A DNA stretch of 64,000 nucleotides from Pisolithus tinctorius. Lineage: Eukaryota > Basidiomycota > Agaricomycetes > Boletales > Pisolithaceae. The stretch lies in assembly GCA_024663395.1 (NCBI GenBank), contig JANFAH010000001.1, positions 4,092,001 through 4,156,000 on the forward strand, written 5' to 3'. This document shows, piece after piece, positions 34,711-49,026 of the stretch. A program made the translations under genes and the position numbers. The notes beneath the pieces were generated by a model that saw nothing but the letters and a program-made list of their open reading frames with translations, was not told the DNA's origin and did no database searches. Position 1 is the stretch's first letter. Every line of letters begins with the position of its first letter.

Positions 34711-35385
34711 TACCAAGCATTTTAGAATGATGGACGTTTGGACATACTCACTAGTAATCGAATCATTATGCTATGATGGCGCGCCACTGGTATCAGATGA
34801 ATCAGAGTGGTATCGCGGCGGTGGTACGTGTGATGGCGTTCCTTGCATCGTCAATGATCAATATAATTCGCATTCGTCAGTTTGACACCTCATAAGCGTA
34901 CAGTACTTCTAATTAGTTTTCAGGGAAGATCGATAGTTCTGCGGGCTTACGCGGCCACTCGTCGATAGATGCGGTTTCGTATGTCGTAAATGCGATTCCA
35001 TCGCAGTCGTCGGTTTTCTATGCTTCGAAGAAAAAAACGCGCCCAACTGTCCACGATGTCACACTGCCTCGCACTCTGATGTCGAATACTGGTTACCTTT
35101 CCCAATGAAGCCAAGTTGATAGTTGCCCACAGACGAGGGTGGTCTGGAAGGTACATCTTTCTCAGCACGTATTGGCTGAGCGAACTGCTACGGGTACTGA
35201 GGAAGCATGTCCTGCACTGCACTTTGTAATGGGAAGCTAGTAAAATACATGTATTAGTCAGCTGCATTGGTTTTGGCGGGAGAGTTTCCTGAAATGGCAA
35301 AGAAGAGAGACACGGCCATCGTCGCAGCCAACACTCAGTACTCTACTCGCTCGCCTGCCTGTGGTCGATGTCATAGTCCCCAGGC
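34711..35385. other. Intergenic stretch
   Basis: About 675 bases between ERO1 and the next + strand gene. A minus-strand frame at 34947-35300 has no domain or splice support. It probably holds the ERO1 3' end and the promoter of the following gene. Confidence 0.4.
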
Positions 35386-37190
35386 ATGATCCTTGCGGAC
35401 GAAGACGATGCCCAGAGGATAAAGGACCCCCCAGTCGCTTGCCCCACCATCCGCTGTCCTGAGCGCGCGGCAGGTCGTCGTCCTTTCAGCCCCCTCCCCG
35501 ACTACGAAACTTCGCAGGCCCTTACTTACAACAACCTCAACGACTCTCTATCAACCCTCCATAAACCTCCCCAAAGGCGTCGGTTCCTAAGCTGGAGATC
35601 TACGCTGGTTGCACTAGTTGTCTACATACTTCTCACTCTCGTCATCGGCGTTCCAATCATTCTCAAGGTACGTGGCAACGTGCGCATCTCTGCTCTCCTC
35701 CAACACTGACTTTTTACAAGGAGACCAAATCCTCCAACGATGACAAATACCCATACAATTCCCTCGCCTACGCCGCTCCTTGGCCAGACAAAAGCTCCGG
35801 CTCGTACTATACTCCCAATATCAATAACATCTCTAGCCCTACCCAACTGGGTTTGGACCCAGTATGCAACAATTGGACTGGTGTCGCAGTTCTCGACAGC
35901 GGGCCTATGATGCAAGCATGGTAGGTGCCCCTTCCCCTTCTTTCGTTTCCATGCCTCGACCCTTGATGATATTGCCTCGCAGGACGGAGAACATCGTTTC
36001 GTCTAATGGACAGTTTAGTCTCACTTCGAACGCCTCGTACGCGAGAGATTTTGGCATTGTGTTTGGAGATCTCTACGTCGGCGTAAATCCAGACGAATCA
36101 GTCCAAAATACCACCCTGTCGATCAAGATGCAGACATCGAACAGCAGCGTTTTCGACAGGACTTTTACTTGCTTCTCGCTAACCGAAAACACCACCGATC
36201 TCTCTCTCTACGTTCCTAACGATCTCACCTCCTCTGACAATATTCTATACAATATTACCCTACTGTTCCCGCAGTCTCAGGTCCCTTCTCAGGTCAACAC
36301 TTTTGGCTCTTTTCTACCTCTGTTTGACCAGCATTTTGGCTCGTTTTCCGATTTCGTGAGCTTTGAAATGGTTTCTTTAGAGGGCCCTACCTCCAAGATC
36401 GCTATTGACGTCAGTCATCCCGTCCAGTCCGCCTTCGTTGTGTGTTGCTTACACTCTCTTCTATCAGTCTCTGTCAGCGCGCAGGGTGTTTATAGAGACG
36501 TCCATGCAACCGATTGTTGGCGAATTTTATGTCACGGACTCCCTGGTGTTAAGCACAGTATTGGCGTAAGGACACTATACCATTGAACCACTGATTCTCA
36601 TAATTCTCACCAACAGGCCTATCGAGGCTAACATCACACTGTTCAACGATCCAGGTTCGAATTACCCCACTTTCCTGGCCATCGACACGGGTAACAGGCA
36701 CGTTGCCATACCTTTTTGTTGTGCAGTGCCATTAACACAATCATGTAGCAATCTCACTACCATGCTAACACTTTTGGCCCCCAATAAAATGCCGCCTCTG
36801 AGACCAAATTTTATTGCCAGCATGCGCACATTTTATGGGACCCTGAATTCGACCATAGTACATGATCCTTCATCCCCCCCTACGTCCATCAGGATCCATG
36901 CAGAAAATGGTCTTGGTCCATCCAGTGTAACCCTCGATGAGAAGTTCCAAGGTATCTTTCAGGTCACCACTAAGCAGGCAAGAGCTTCGGTCACCCAAGG
37001 AGACGCCCAGTCGACGGATCCATGGGAGCCTGACCTACAGCGGAGCATGATGACTTCTATCAATTCCACTGCATGGATGGACGGGTGGATAGGGTGGGGA
37101 GACCAGCCTCAGAATTGGGGCTCATCGCAACAGGGGGAAGTCGTGGTTGATACTTCCCTTGCGGACGTGAATCTCTATTTCCTGGGCTGA
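35386..37190 (+). CDS. Single-pass membrane protein, uncharacterised
   Basis: Six exons (35386-35667, 35721-35920, 35983-36409, 36468-36565, 36617-36697, 36749-37190) join to 509 residues. A cytosolic-like N-terminus of ~70 residues (Pro, Arg rich, ending PPQRRRFLSWRS) precedes one strong membrane segment (TLVALVVYILLTLVIGVPII). The remaining ~410 residues are rich in N-glycosylation sequons (NNIS, NNWT, NAS, NTT, NSS, NTT, NIT, NLT, NST) and beta-strand patterns, so a type II topology with a large luminal or external domain is inferred. I do not recognise the family; such N-anchored glycoprotein-like genes are common in Agaricomycetes. The fifth intron is either GC-AG (36698-36748) or a 36-bp GT-AG; the former is used here. 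Confidence 0.75.
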
Positions 37191-37553
37191 TAGACGTACT
37201 CCATGGGCTTCGTAAGTGCTGGCGGTTGAATGGGGACTTCGTAGGGCCGATCAATATCAGCTGATTAAACCCGCTGATTTTCAACGTCTTGACGTTTTCC
37301 CGCCTCTCGTTCGGCTTGAATCATTCCGCTCGCTCTTATTTCATGTGTAATATAAGTACTATTATCGCACTCGTTGTAACTGTCATCTAGTGTAGGCTGG
37401 ATTTATCCTCACACGCATAGATACGGTAGTGCGCACCGAGGGCTTATTTCCTAACTACGAGTGACGATGATGCAGTCCGACGCGGCGATGTTGCAAACCG
37501 ACTACTTGCGCTAACGCGAAAGCGTAAGATAATATCAAGGCGAGTCGACAGTG
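37191..37553. other. Convergent intergenic region
   Basis: About 360 bases between the stop of the membrane protein (+) and the stop of SNAPC3 (-). It should hold both 3' ends. No other feature seen. Confidence 0.4.
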
Positions 37554-39093
37554 CTATCTCCGACCACCTCCTTCAGCCAATGAGCGGTGGTGAGCCACCA
37601 ACGGCACGACCATGACTTCGCCGTCGTCCTTTGGAGAACCCATGGAACGCCAGCACGGCCCACAAAGCAGACAAGGGCTTTCCCCAAGTCGGATGTCGCC
37701 AACGACGGATATGACCGCGGGAGCTTTAGAACATGCTTTGCAGAGGTCGGAAAGCGCAGGCGTCAAGTGAAGCATCAGTGGATACCCCGATGCTGGATCT
37801 GATGGATGCGGAAGCCTATGCGCGGAAATGGGTAGTGTATCAGTGGCCATGTATGGCACCCCTAAATGTAATGAAGCCTATACCTGATTTGATCAACCAC
37901 GATAAAGTGTTCGCAATTGCCTTGATGAAGCATCCAATATGGTTGGTTGATTCGTAGTGTGAGGGAATTGAATGTGGTTCGGCCGAGTGCCGCAGAGGAC
38001 TTCGTTATCACAGGACGTTTCTCCTGCGGCAACTTTGACACGTGCGATAATAGTTTTCTGTTAGGTGCATATGGTCAGCTACCATGCCGAGCTCATGAAG
38101 GTCGGCTCATCTGACTCTGCATAATCCACACCTGGCCGACCGTCACCATAGACAACGCCCTCTATCAACAACAAGCAGCCTTCTTCCCCATCTGAAGAAC
38201 AGGTATCAAAGGAATATCTGGTGACATCACCCTCCGCGTCGACTTCCTCTACTGGCATCTCACTGGAGTCACAGGGGATAGACCACATGAAGTCCTCGAG
38301 GGTTTGAGATGCTAGTACGGCATGTTGGGACATGCGGACCAGGTAACTCTGTACCCAAGGAACACGATTGTAGACCGTGAGAGTGATCAAAGCATCTGGG
38401 GTAGCTGGCTCTTCAGGGTTCAAATCGTACGAGAAATCGGTGAGTTGATAGTGTCGTGACAAGTTTCCCTGCCCCGTCCTCTTGACTGAGCGGAAAGCAT
38501 TGAAGTCTGAGTTCCTGGACGTCCTCATGAACAGGGATGATTCTTTGCCGAATCTATCTGGTTTGAGGCCGTCAAGCGTGATAGAAATGATTGATGAACG
38601 TACTCCCAACATCTGAGAGGGACGGATTGCAGATATTCTTGCAAAGCCTGGAGCTCGGGAGTACAGCGACTCTGATCAGCCAGATCCAAGCGTTTTCGCT
38701 TGCGCCCTTTCTGAGCCAAGCCATCCGCCTGTCCGAGAGCAGAAGATATTGCGTCGTCATGCTTGGTGTACAGATGTGCAGAAATCATCGGGTTATTCCA
38801 CGCATCCTCAATGGTCGTCTTCAGTTCAGCGATGCTGTTTCGAAAAGAAAATACGTCCGTTGGATGTCTCGACATCCAAAGAACTGATCGTACCTCCCTG
38901 AACACTCTGCTTCGATCGCGGCCCGGTTTTCTGCAGAGAGTTCCTGCCAACTAGGATGTGTGAGCACATCTTCAGCAGTAGCAGCGTGTATCCGGGCTGT
39001 TTCCTCGATGAATTTGCCGACCTCGATGGGCTCTGAGGGTGGCCCAAAGAATGAGTCGTGTGCCCGGCTGAGGTCGACGTTCATGTGTTTCAT
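37554..39093 (-). CDS. SNAPC3: snRNA-activating protein complex subunit 3 homologue
   Basis: The minus-strand exons read from MKHMNVDLSRAHDSFFGPP through a helical N-terminal region to the conserved C-terminal half. Landmarks are ALITLTVYNRVPWVQSYLVR, MSQHAVLASQTLEDFMWSIPC, LLLIEGVVYGDGRPGVDYAE, PYWMLHQGNCEHFIVVDQIR, and the terminal CKACSKAPAVISVVGDIRLG with ESPCLLCGPCW. The cysteine and histidine pattern (C..C, H..NC.H, C..C, C..C) matches the SNAPC3 zinc-binding region. SNAPc recruits Pol II and Pol III to snRNA gene promoters through the proximal sequence element. The join GCAGA|AAAACTATTATC near 38039 is well supported because both flanks continue the conserved domain. Start codon: first ATG of the family-like frame. 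Confidence 0.88.
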
Positions 39094-39191
39094 GTGACCA
39101 GACCGCGTTGCGGAGATGCAAACCCCCTTTCCCTCTGATCCCTCACCATCCCACCACCCTGGCACGCACACGCTCGTCGGCGCCGCGAGCG
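39094..39191. promoter_or_regulatory. Compact bidirectional promoter
   Basis: Only 98 bases separate the start codons of SNAPC3 (leftward) and the next gene (rightward). Both 5' leaders and the core promoters must overlap here or within the genes. The stretch is C rich on the + strand. Confidence 0.5.
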
Positions 39192-41285
39192 ATGGGCACC
39201 AACAGGGAATACGCAGACAAAGCAGTACAGACCGAAAATGAAATCCTACACGATCGCATCTCTCCTTCACCCCCCTGTATGCTTCTCAACGAGAGCGCAT
39301 ATTCCCCTGTCACAGCGTCGGGTAGCTCCACAAGCGCGATATGTCTTCCGCTGGTGTCTCATCAATCTCCGAAGCCGAAGAAGACATTCTTAGACGTTCG
39401 ACATCCGCCAGGTGACTTGACTAGCAGGCGCGTGGTGTCTATGCCAGAGAACGAGGGGGAAGGGCCCCACTGCAGCAATGGTCCCAGTGCGCGGATAGTG
39501 TCGATGCCAGACTACATTAGGCCTCACCTTCGGTTTTCTGTCGAGTTACACGGGTCTACGTCCGGGGACCCTTTTGGCCCTTACTCAGGACAACTCGAAC
39601 TACACCGGTCCCCCACTGACCTTCCTCAAATGCCTTCACCCCCGTCTTCCTCAGAATCATTTCTCATCGTTGGTAAAAGTGTGCGACTTTCGGAAGATTT
39701 TACGCGTGGAATAGTTTTATCTCACCCCCTTACGGAGGAAGCAGAAGGTTGGCACGACGCATATACGCTGGTTGCCGCTCTTGAAGCGGTGATTTAACTT
39801 CTTTCTGCAGATTGGATGGCATGGGCGTCGTCTCCTCCACGACCGATCCCAGCTCTCCATGGGCCGCCATCTCTCCCCTATGCTAGATGTCCATCGTGAG
39901 TGACCATAATCGGGGTAAACCCAAGTCATCCTATTATATAGAGGAGCCGAGGGTACCATCATTGAAGAGCCCAGCAACGTTTCTCGCATAATATGGGGTC
40001 TAGGATCGGATGATCAACTTCCCGCTCGCCGAAGGCTACTCGAAGGAGGTCGTTTTGGTCGTGCTGAACAACCGATGCCGCAGCCACCATCCTCACGCCC
40101 TTCGCAGATGCAAAAGAAACCGGCTGTCGCTTCGCAGCGACACCTGTCACTGCGCTCGTCTCCGAGGAAGGGCGGAGAACCATCTGACAAGCAATCTCGG
40201 CCTTGGCTTCCTCATATTAGCTGCAAACGGTCAACACCAGCCAGGCAGGCGCCGACCCAACAACCATCCATTGAGGTTAAACGCCACTATGGCGATCAGA
40301 GTTTCGAACCTATCAGTAACTACTCGCCCGGTGACGAAGCATCCCCTACCACCGACAGGACGTTCTCGAGGTTACGGCCTGCCCATGTTCCTCGACCGCT
40401 AGAGAATTTTAGCACCGATCTGGAAGAACGTTCCTACGCTCCGCAAGTCAGTCGTTCACTCGTCGCCTCTTCTGCTCTTCACGGATGCCTACGAACTGCC
40501 CCTCGCATATTTGTTGAACCACGTTTGAATGAACCAAGTTATCAAGCCCCGAACCATTCCACGATGGATACTGCTCAGCTTTCTCCTCAATATTTGTACC
40601 AGCGAGGCCCACGAACTCGGGAAGTACAGCAAGTTCCAGTTCCCTCAAGTTCCTCCTCACCTCTCTGGCCTCCGTATGTCACCTCACATCAAAGATCTGC
40701 GGTACTCTTGCCTTCGGATTCTGGCGTCTCTGCAGCCGGTCTGGATAACATTCACCTGAAAACACGTGCATTGAGTACGAAAGCATACTCCCAGTCTCAG
40801 CCGCAATATCAGCATGGACGCGAGTACGATGGCAACGCTGATGGCCGCAAGCACCTATATGTGCGTGGTGCCCACTGCGGCCGCTCTCTTCCACAGAACC
40901 CAAATAATGCTCCGGAAACCATCCGAAGAAATACGACATCTCCGAACACCTTAGCAAATTACTTCATGCAGATGCAGGTGCAACCTCGGCCTCCAGACAT
41001 GCATCGACCTATCCCGCCAATTGCTTCGGCTGTTCCTGCCCCGTTTCATCCTGCTGTACACGGAACTAATGACGTAGGTGTCAGTCTCACAGGTCCTCGA
41101 TGGGCTGTGTCTACGACAACGCTTGATTCTGCTTTGTCTCATAACTTTTCCTACGGTAGTACGATGGCGGTGTTCGTCGTTCGTTTCGTGCAGTGTCGCC
41201 TTTCGCCGCTACCCGACGCACCGAGCAGCCAACGAGAGGACGCCTTATAGAAACGTCTCGACGACCAAGACCCTCGAGACAGTAA
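39192..41285 (+). CDS. Low-complexity protein, uncharacterised
   Basis: The first exon starts MGTNREYADKAVQTENEILH and runs about 185 residues. It is spliced at a GTTGGC donor (39749) to a short exon DWMAWASSPPRPIP..., and then to a long exon beginning GAEGTIIEEPSNVSRIIWG. The protein is Ser, Pro, Gln and Arg rich with few predicted folded parts. Repeated VVSMPE/IVSMPD phrases occur in the first exon. A final intron (GTAGTACG donor near 41157) would give a tail ending PRPSRQ at 41285; without it the frame ends at 41250. I see no known domain. It is probably a disordered regulatory or scaffold protein; the function is unknown. Confidence 0.65.
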
Positions 41286-41833
41286 TCAGACAGATCAAAG
41301 GAAGTGTGAGGGTGTTTCCTTGGCCCTGTATATTCCTTAACTTCGAACAAAGAGATAATACCGAACTCCCAGGCAGTAAACTGTTTCAAAGGAACCGTCT
41401 CACTTCTGTGGCCAAGGTTCACCTCGGTAATTAAAAAGTGGCTACAGGTCTCCCGGGGACCCGCAGAAGTCGATCGCCGTATACAGGTTCACTTTGAAAA
41501 TAACAAGTATCATGGAAGTGAGTCAGGATGTCGGACTGGCTGTATTGTTATCGTCATGACATGCTTTGTACTGTAGTACTGGTTTGTATTTTATTCATGA
41601 GATACCGTCGTGTATCCCTTCCCGCTTGTTGTAGTAAATACCTAAGAAATCCGATTCAGTGAGTTGCTGTAGAGCCGCCAGAAAAATGATTTTATTGTTG
41701 GCCGCCTCGCTACTGTACCAGATACTAGGTAGGCCGAGATAGCCAATATGAAGGTTGTCATAACTATGTTACATCAAAAGAGCAGTGCCACATGTATACG
41801 TTTCAAACAGGAATTTTAACCTCTAGCTAGAAA
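41286..41833. other. Convergent intergenic region
   Basis: About 550 bases between the low-complexity protein (+) and the PrpD gene (-). It should contain both 3' ends. No further feature is supported. Confidence 0.4.
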
Positions 41834-43754
41834 TCACGGTTTTACGAAGAGATCTGTGAAGCGATCGACTGGGAGGTTAGGGAAGTGCTTCTTGTCTGAT
41901 ACGGTCTCCAAGATCCTAGTTTCCCAAAAAAAAAAGTCAGCCGTCTTCACCGATGGATCACCAGAGCTCGCTCACTTCTTCTGATGGGCTTCGTCGAAGT
42001 GACGACTAACGTGTCGCTTGAACTTCTCGATCAAGAGCGGAGTGCCTTCTTCGCGGCGGGTCCTATGCCCAACGGGATACTCAACTACGACCTCATCCAG
42101 GACGGTGCCGTCGCTCAACTCCACCAACAGAGCATTGCCAATCGAACGTTTGGCTGGATCGTGATAATCCATTGAGAACACCTCATTCTCGACACAATAA
42201 ATCTTGGCACGAAGAGAGTCGATGCGTGGATCGGCGGCGGCCTCGTCGGTGTACGAATTGGAGGTCAATTCACCGAATATGAGCGGATACGCAACCATGT
42301 AGTTGATAGCGTGACTGCAGGAGCAAGCAGCAGTTCGATCATTTCTCCAGAACGATCTAAATAACGAGAATACTCACTCCCTGTCAGCAAAGTTGTCTAG
42401 AGGGCCTTGTTTGTCAATGATACGGATAGCGGCCTCTTGGGTCCTGATTCGAACACTCTTGATGTCATCTGAATTCTTGCCCATGGCCCTCAGCTTGTCA
42501 TGAACGATGAGGGCTGCCTCCACAGCGGTCTGTGCGTGGAACTCAGCAGGATATGAAATCTTGAAGAGAACGTTCTCCATGATGTATGAGCCATATGGCA
42601 TTTGGAACTGGAATTCCTTTCCCTAGAGATCCCCGCTCAATGCAATATTCCAAATGTATCCCATCATCGTTACTCACTTTGAACAAGACGTCGTAGAAAC
42701 CCCACTGCTTCGCAGTAAGAACGGACGGAAGGCCCATCTCCCCCTTCTTTACAAGGAGTGCAAGATTGACAGCACGTGCGCACGCGTCGCCAGCTGCCCA
42801 GGACTTGCGAGGTCCAGTGTTTGGTGCGTGACGGTACGTTCGCAGTGACTGGCCATCCACCCAAGCTTGAGAAACGGCGTCTACGGTCTGAGCATGAGTC
42901 AAACCCCTGAAAGGAGTTGTCAGCTTCGCATACCAAAAGTAACTGTGCGCAACGGAGACTGACAGTAATTTAGAGACAACGGCAGTGCTGGCAACTTTGA
43001 CAAGCACGACGTGATCAAGACCAACGCGGTTAAAGGAGTTCAAGAGGGCGAGGCCGCCTTGAATCTCGTGCGCCTTGACCATGCTCTCCAATAAGTCGCG
43101 GACCTTCAGGGGCTGTCCCTGGCGGGCGAGATGGTCCGCAACCGCGAGAATAGCACCAAGGTTATCGGATGGGTGACCCCCTATCGAACTTCCTTAGTAC
43201 GTGCCCCGTGCGAGCGGAAAATAGAGGGAGCCTACACTCGGCAGCGAGGAAGCAATCATTGAAGTCAAGCCATCGGATGGTGGTGCCAATGTTGAATGCA
43301 CCCCTAATAGGGTCAAGTTGATAGTTCGTCCCAGGAACCTTGGTGCCTGTGCTGCTAGGTGAAACCACCTATTCTGAAACGTTGCGATCGAAAGCATACC
43401 ATTGGGGACGATAGTTCCTTCCACGACCGGGCCCAGCAATCTGGTGCACTCCGGGAAACGCAGAGCTTCGAGGCCACATCCAATGGTGTCAATAAGACAC
43501 AACCGCGCTGTGTCCAGCGCAAGTTCCGAAGTTACTTGGTAGTTGTGAACATAGTCCGCAATATCCTTGAGGACCTTGTCTGGTTCAGGACGAATCGCGG
43601 ATTCTCCGTGGTGAATAGACATTGCTCGAGCAACAGTCGTCTGCGGTGCAGAACGGGCTAGGCTGCTGCTTAGTAGAGATGATCGATAAGCCACAGCGGG
43701 GGCATTTTGCAAATGCTTTAAAGAGAGAGGTCCTCGTCGAATGGCAGACAGCAT
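41834..43754 (-). CDS. 2-methylcitrate dehydratase, mitochondrial (MmgE/PrpD)
   Basis: Exons join from [19 protein letters not shown], a Ser/Arg/Ala-rich mitochondrial presequence of ~45 residues, into the PrpD fold. Landmarks are [134 protein letters not shown] and [18 protein letters not shown]. The last exon ends in [11 protein letters not shown]. The enzyme dehydrates 2-methylcitrate to 2-methyl-cis-aconitate in the methylcitrate cycle for propionyl-CoA, acting in the mitochondrial matrix (yeast Pdh1 is the analogue). Cis-aconitate decarboxylase is a related family, but the residues and length fit PrpD better. Confidence 0.88.
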
Positions 43755-44036
43755 GCTTGGGTATGAACTTGTCCGCCGCCGGTTGTAAACGGACTTTATG
43801 CAACGATTACGTCTGCGCGACCTGTTCCGCGACTTGTTCCAGGATCTACCCCGAAACCTGTTCAGTCTCGTCCATGGCTACTGAATGGTATTTCGTGTTT
43901 ACGGAAAACTGCATCTGTGCTATACACATGTTACTTTCTGCGATGGCCCATAGTATTATAAGATATCGTAGTAAGATCGTCGCTGCATATATTATATAGC
44001 AAACCAAGTTCAACGACACATTTACTGTCAGGTGCA

Positions 44037-46081
<2,045 letters not shown>

Positions 46082-46973
46082 GTCTGGCTGTCAAATCTGA
46101 ATCTTTTGCCCGGGCTCAGAGGTCTTACTATCCTCATCGTGGCTTTATCATGCAAAGAGTACATGCAAATTAGGCAATATCACGCAATAGTTAGCAACGT
46201 CACCATCGGATTTTCTCGGTAGTCATCAATAGCGATGTGTGACAAATGAACTAGAGTAGATCGCAAGACAACCAACATTAATATTGTTATTATTTTGCCC
46301 GTATATTATAGCTATCCGACGAATGTATTCACAGCTGTTCCTGTCTGCTGAGTGATGCCTACGTGGTTGGGCGTGCGTTGTCTCTGGGCTTATGTACTGT
46401 GATCGGGGGTGGCGGTCCGAGGAGGGGAGGCTGCTGCTGTAGGTATTGCTGCTTCCCCACGGATGCGGCGAGTGGTGTTGGCTGCTGTGGGTTTCACCGC
46501 TTCCGCGCGGTTGGGGGGTGGTTCCGACTTCCAACGAGTTTGTTGGAGTTGAGGTGTCTGTGTGGTAGGTTGTTGCTATCCGCTCGCCCCTGTGGGTGTC
46601 CCTCGTACGTGGCTGGGTCAGGGGTACGAACCTCGCCATGCTGTAAGGTTTCCGTCCGAACTGGTGAATTATATTTTCCTTCCAGACGCTTTTGGCTCAT
46701 CCGAACGTTTGCCTCAAACTGTGGCTTACCCGCCTGATCCTTGCCTACTCTGTTACATGAGAACGTCATGAGTACCACACTCGATCTTGAGCGACTGTCA
46801 GCGAGGCATCTCTTGTGTAACTTAGTGCCCAGTTTTAGCTTCCGATGCAATGTGCGTCATCTCTGAGTGCATTACAAATGGAGGGTGCAGTGTTGGGCTG
46901 ATGCGTCAGAGCGGGTCACGACTATGGATGGAGTAGAGAGCGATCTCTCTCTGTCTCTCTGTCCTACCTCTAG
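46082..46973. other. Intergenic stretch between tandem genes
   Basis: About 890 bases between ATP sulfurylase and RNase H2B, both on the minus strand. Overlapping minus-strand frames at 46226-46639 and 46494-46850 are open but rich in His, Ser, Pro and Arg and show no domain. A run of pyrimidine/purine microsatellite (CTCTCT) lies near 46943-46958. It may carry a small unrecognised gene; I do not call one. Confidence 0.35.
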
Positions 46974-48354
46974 TTACACGGTCTTCTTTCCAAAGAAGGT
47001 CGAAAGTTTAGCCATTCCATCAACACTCGCCTTCTTTAACTTTTCTACACCTTGAGAAGCTTTCGGTTCCTTCTTTCGCTTTACGCTGGTTCCCTCGGAG
47101 ACCGTCGAGGTCCTTTTCCTGTCCTTCTTGCCAGCGACACCACCGGAAGGAGACGGATTCAAATGGTGCCTCTGTAGGGTTCTGACGTGGCTTTCGAGTG
47201 GTGTGAAGCTATTGAATCGTCTAGCTGAGCTCTGCCGACGAGATCCGTACTGAGGGACATACTCAAAAGAAGCTATTAATGCCGTCCGGATGTCCGCGGG
47301 AAGATATTGTGACACTAAGTCGCAAGCCAGCTGCGTCCTTCCCACTGCGAGACAACCATCAGCTGATGACGATAGCCACAGGGCTGGGCGCTCACATGCC
47401 AGCAAATCCTCGTGCTTATCTTCCATAAGCTCATTTTTTGCAAGGCCACGGATTAAACAGCGCGACATCTCCGTAATCCGAGGTGTGGCTAGTGCTGCGA
47501 CTTTTTTCGTCAGTTGTTCCACGAGCCTCTCCTGTGAATACCTGAAAACCGTGATGTCGGTTGTGATTTCTGGAGTGCTACAATTAGTCCGCGCAATGGT
47601 TGATACGGCGCGCGCGATCACCTTTAGTCTCGCATATACGTCTCATCGCGAGCATTGTGCAATCAAGTGCACCGAATGTCACAATATCGTCGGGTGTGAC
47701 AATGAGAGATGGATCCTGTGACCCAGATGGATGGGTTGCCTCTGCAAGTTTCGTGGCAGCTTCTTCGAATATGTCGTCTGCCGGACGGAAATTGACCTGT
47801 CCACCTCCCTCCTTCAGTTAGGAGTGAGTGGAGTTCTCCAGACGAACTGTTACGATTTACCACAATGGTTGCTCCAAGTATCGGTATTAGAAGGAATAGT
47901 GGATCGATTGGTGTCATGACTAGGAGCCTCCCATCTGGAACAGATTCCAGTTTAGTTGGCTACCGCATTCGAGATCAGCGCACCAGAGATAACCTCTTCT
48001 CCTATAAACCAAGAGCGGGCGCCTGGAGGCGCAACCGTCTGGACTTCAAGAATCATTGGTGACTGCTCCTCGCCACCATCACTTTCACTTCTTTGCGGTT
48101 GGTGAGGCAGGAATAACGATGGAAGACCTGAGTAACTCAGTTGAAGGAAAAGCCGGCTCCAATAAACATGCGGCAGCACACACCTGTCCGTGGATGGGGA
48201 AGGCGCAGGAAACGCGCAGGGCGCGACGACTGGCTGGAGTGATTGATCTGCAGTATAACGGAGTCTATGACGTCTACATAAGAAGCATATTGTAATGGTT
48301 CTTACACAGGTAAACTGAAATACCTGTTGGAAGAACAGCAAAGTACGTGTCCAT
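46974..48354 (-). CDS. Ribonuclease H2 subunit B
   Basis: The exons read MDTYFAVLPT|DVIDSVILQI, RFLRLPHPRTGLPSLFLP, SWFIGEEVISDGRLLVMTPI, DPLFLLIPIL, then NFRPADDIFEEAATKLAEA, PSLIVTPDDIVTFGALDC, MLAMRRICETK and a long C-terminal part ending VDGMAKLSTFFGKKTV. The triple-barrel N-terminus (RHP-like LPHPRTG plus a DPLFLLIP strand) and the C-terminal KLSTFFGKK motif, which looks like a PCNA-interacting peptide, match RNase H2B (yeast Rnh202). The subunit is a non-catalytic part of the heterotrimer that removes ribonucleotides from DNA and RNA-DNA hybrids. The lysine-rich stretch before the PIP-like motif should serve nuclear import. Exact edges of the exon between IPIL and NFRP are uncertain. 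Confidence 0.82.
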
Positions 48355-48810
48355 ACTACTTGATGCTTAACGCTGGCAGTGAGTGATCAACTGAGACGCG
48401 TTGTTTGCGCGTTGTTTGTCATTTTGCTATGCTTACATAATTTGATATGGGCCCTGCATATCTGTGTCTGGTAAGCCTGTTACTTTAACAGCTAACTTTC
48501 TACGCACTCTTGATTCGATAGCCCTCTCGAGATTATGACAAGTTAGTCCTTTCTGCCTCCCCGTGCTCAAACCCTCCTTCTGACCCCTTTTCTTCCAGCG
48601 GTTTCCTACTCTTTCGTCCTCGATTATATCTAAATCACAAAAAGCAGGAGTCTTGGATCTCCTCTCAGTGCCATTGAAGGCAACTAGCACAGTTAAGTGC
48701 TTCAGCAGTGCAAGTCAATCAAAGTATGGTGATTCGTAAATCAAGCACGAGTGGTATCATCGGTGCTCCAGGATTGGACTCAAGTCGTACACGTTGCCAT
48801 GAATTGGTAA
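48355..48810. other. Intergenic stretch
   Basis: About 455 bases between the RNase H2B start (leftward) and the tRNA-Tyr gene. A minus-strand frame at 48433-48690 is basic and without a domain. It should include the RNase H2B promoter. Confidence 0.4.
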
Positions 48811-48897
48811 CCGACCTTAGCTCAGTTGGAAGAGCGCGAGACTGTAATGGATAACCTTGTCATCTTGAGGTCGCCTGTTCGAGCCAGGCAGGTCGGA
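48811..48897 (+). tRNA. tRNA-Tyr (anticodon GUA) with a 14-nt intron
   Basis: The acceptor arm pairs CCGACCT with AGGTCGG and ends in A73. The D arm is GCTC-AGTTGGAA-GAGC, the anticodon stem pairs CGAGA with TCTTG, and the T arm is GCCTG-TTCGAGC-CAGGC. The loop begins CTGTAA, placing anticodon GTA correctly, followed by about 14 extra bases. tRNA-Tyr(GUA) genes almost always carry such an intron in eukaryotes, which supports the call. Confidence 0.92.
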
Positions 48898-49026
48898 TTT
48901 CTGGTCCTACATTTTATTTTAGTTTAATATTTTCTTCCCTTGGTTATTTATTGCTATAAATGGCATGTCTGAATAATAATTTACTGTCTCTCGGCATCAT
49001 AGTTCAGTGCTCAGTTCCTGACTGTC

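Noticed and set aside
34465..34716. Minus-strand open frame of 83 codons
   Set aside because: It is the shadow of the last ERO1 exon, which is open on the + strand and joined by a good intron.
40448..41142. Minus-strand frames inside the low-complexity protein gene
   Set aside because: Short, Arg/Leu biased, no domain, and fully covered by a long + strand coding exon.
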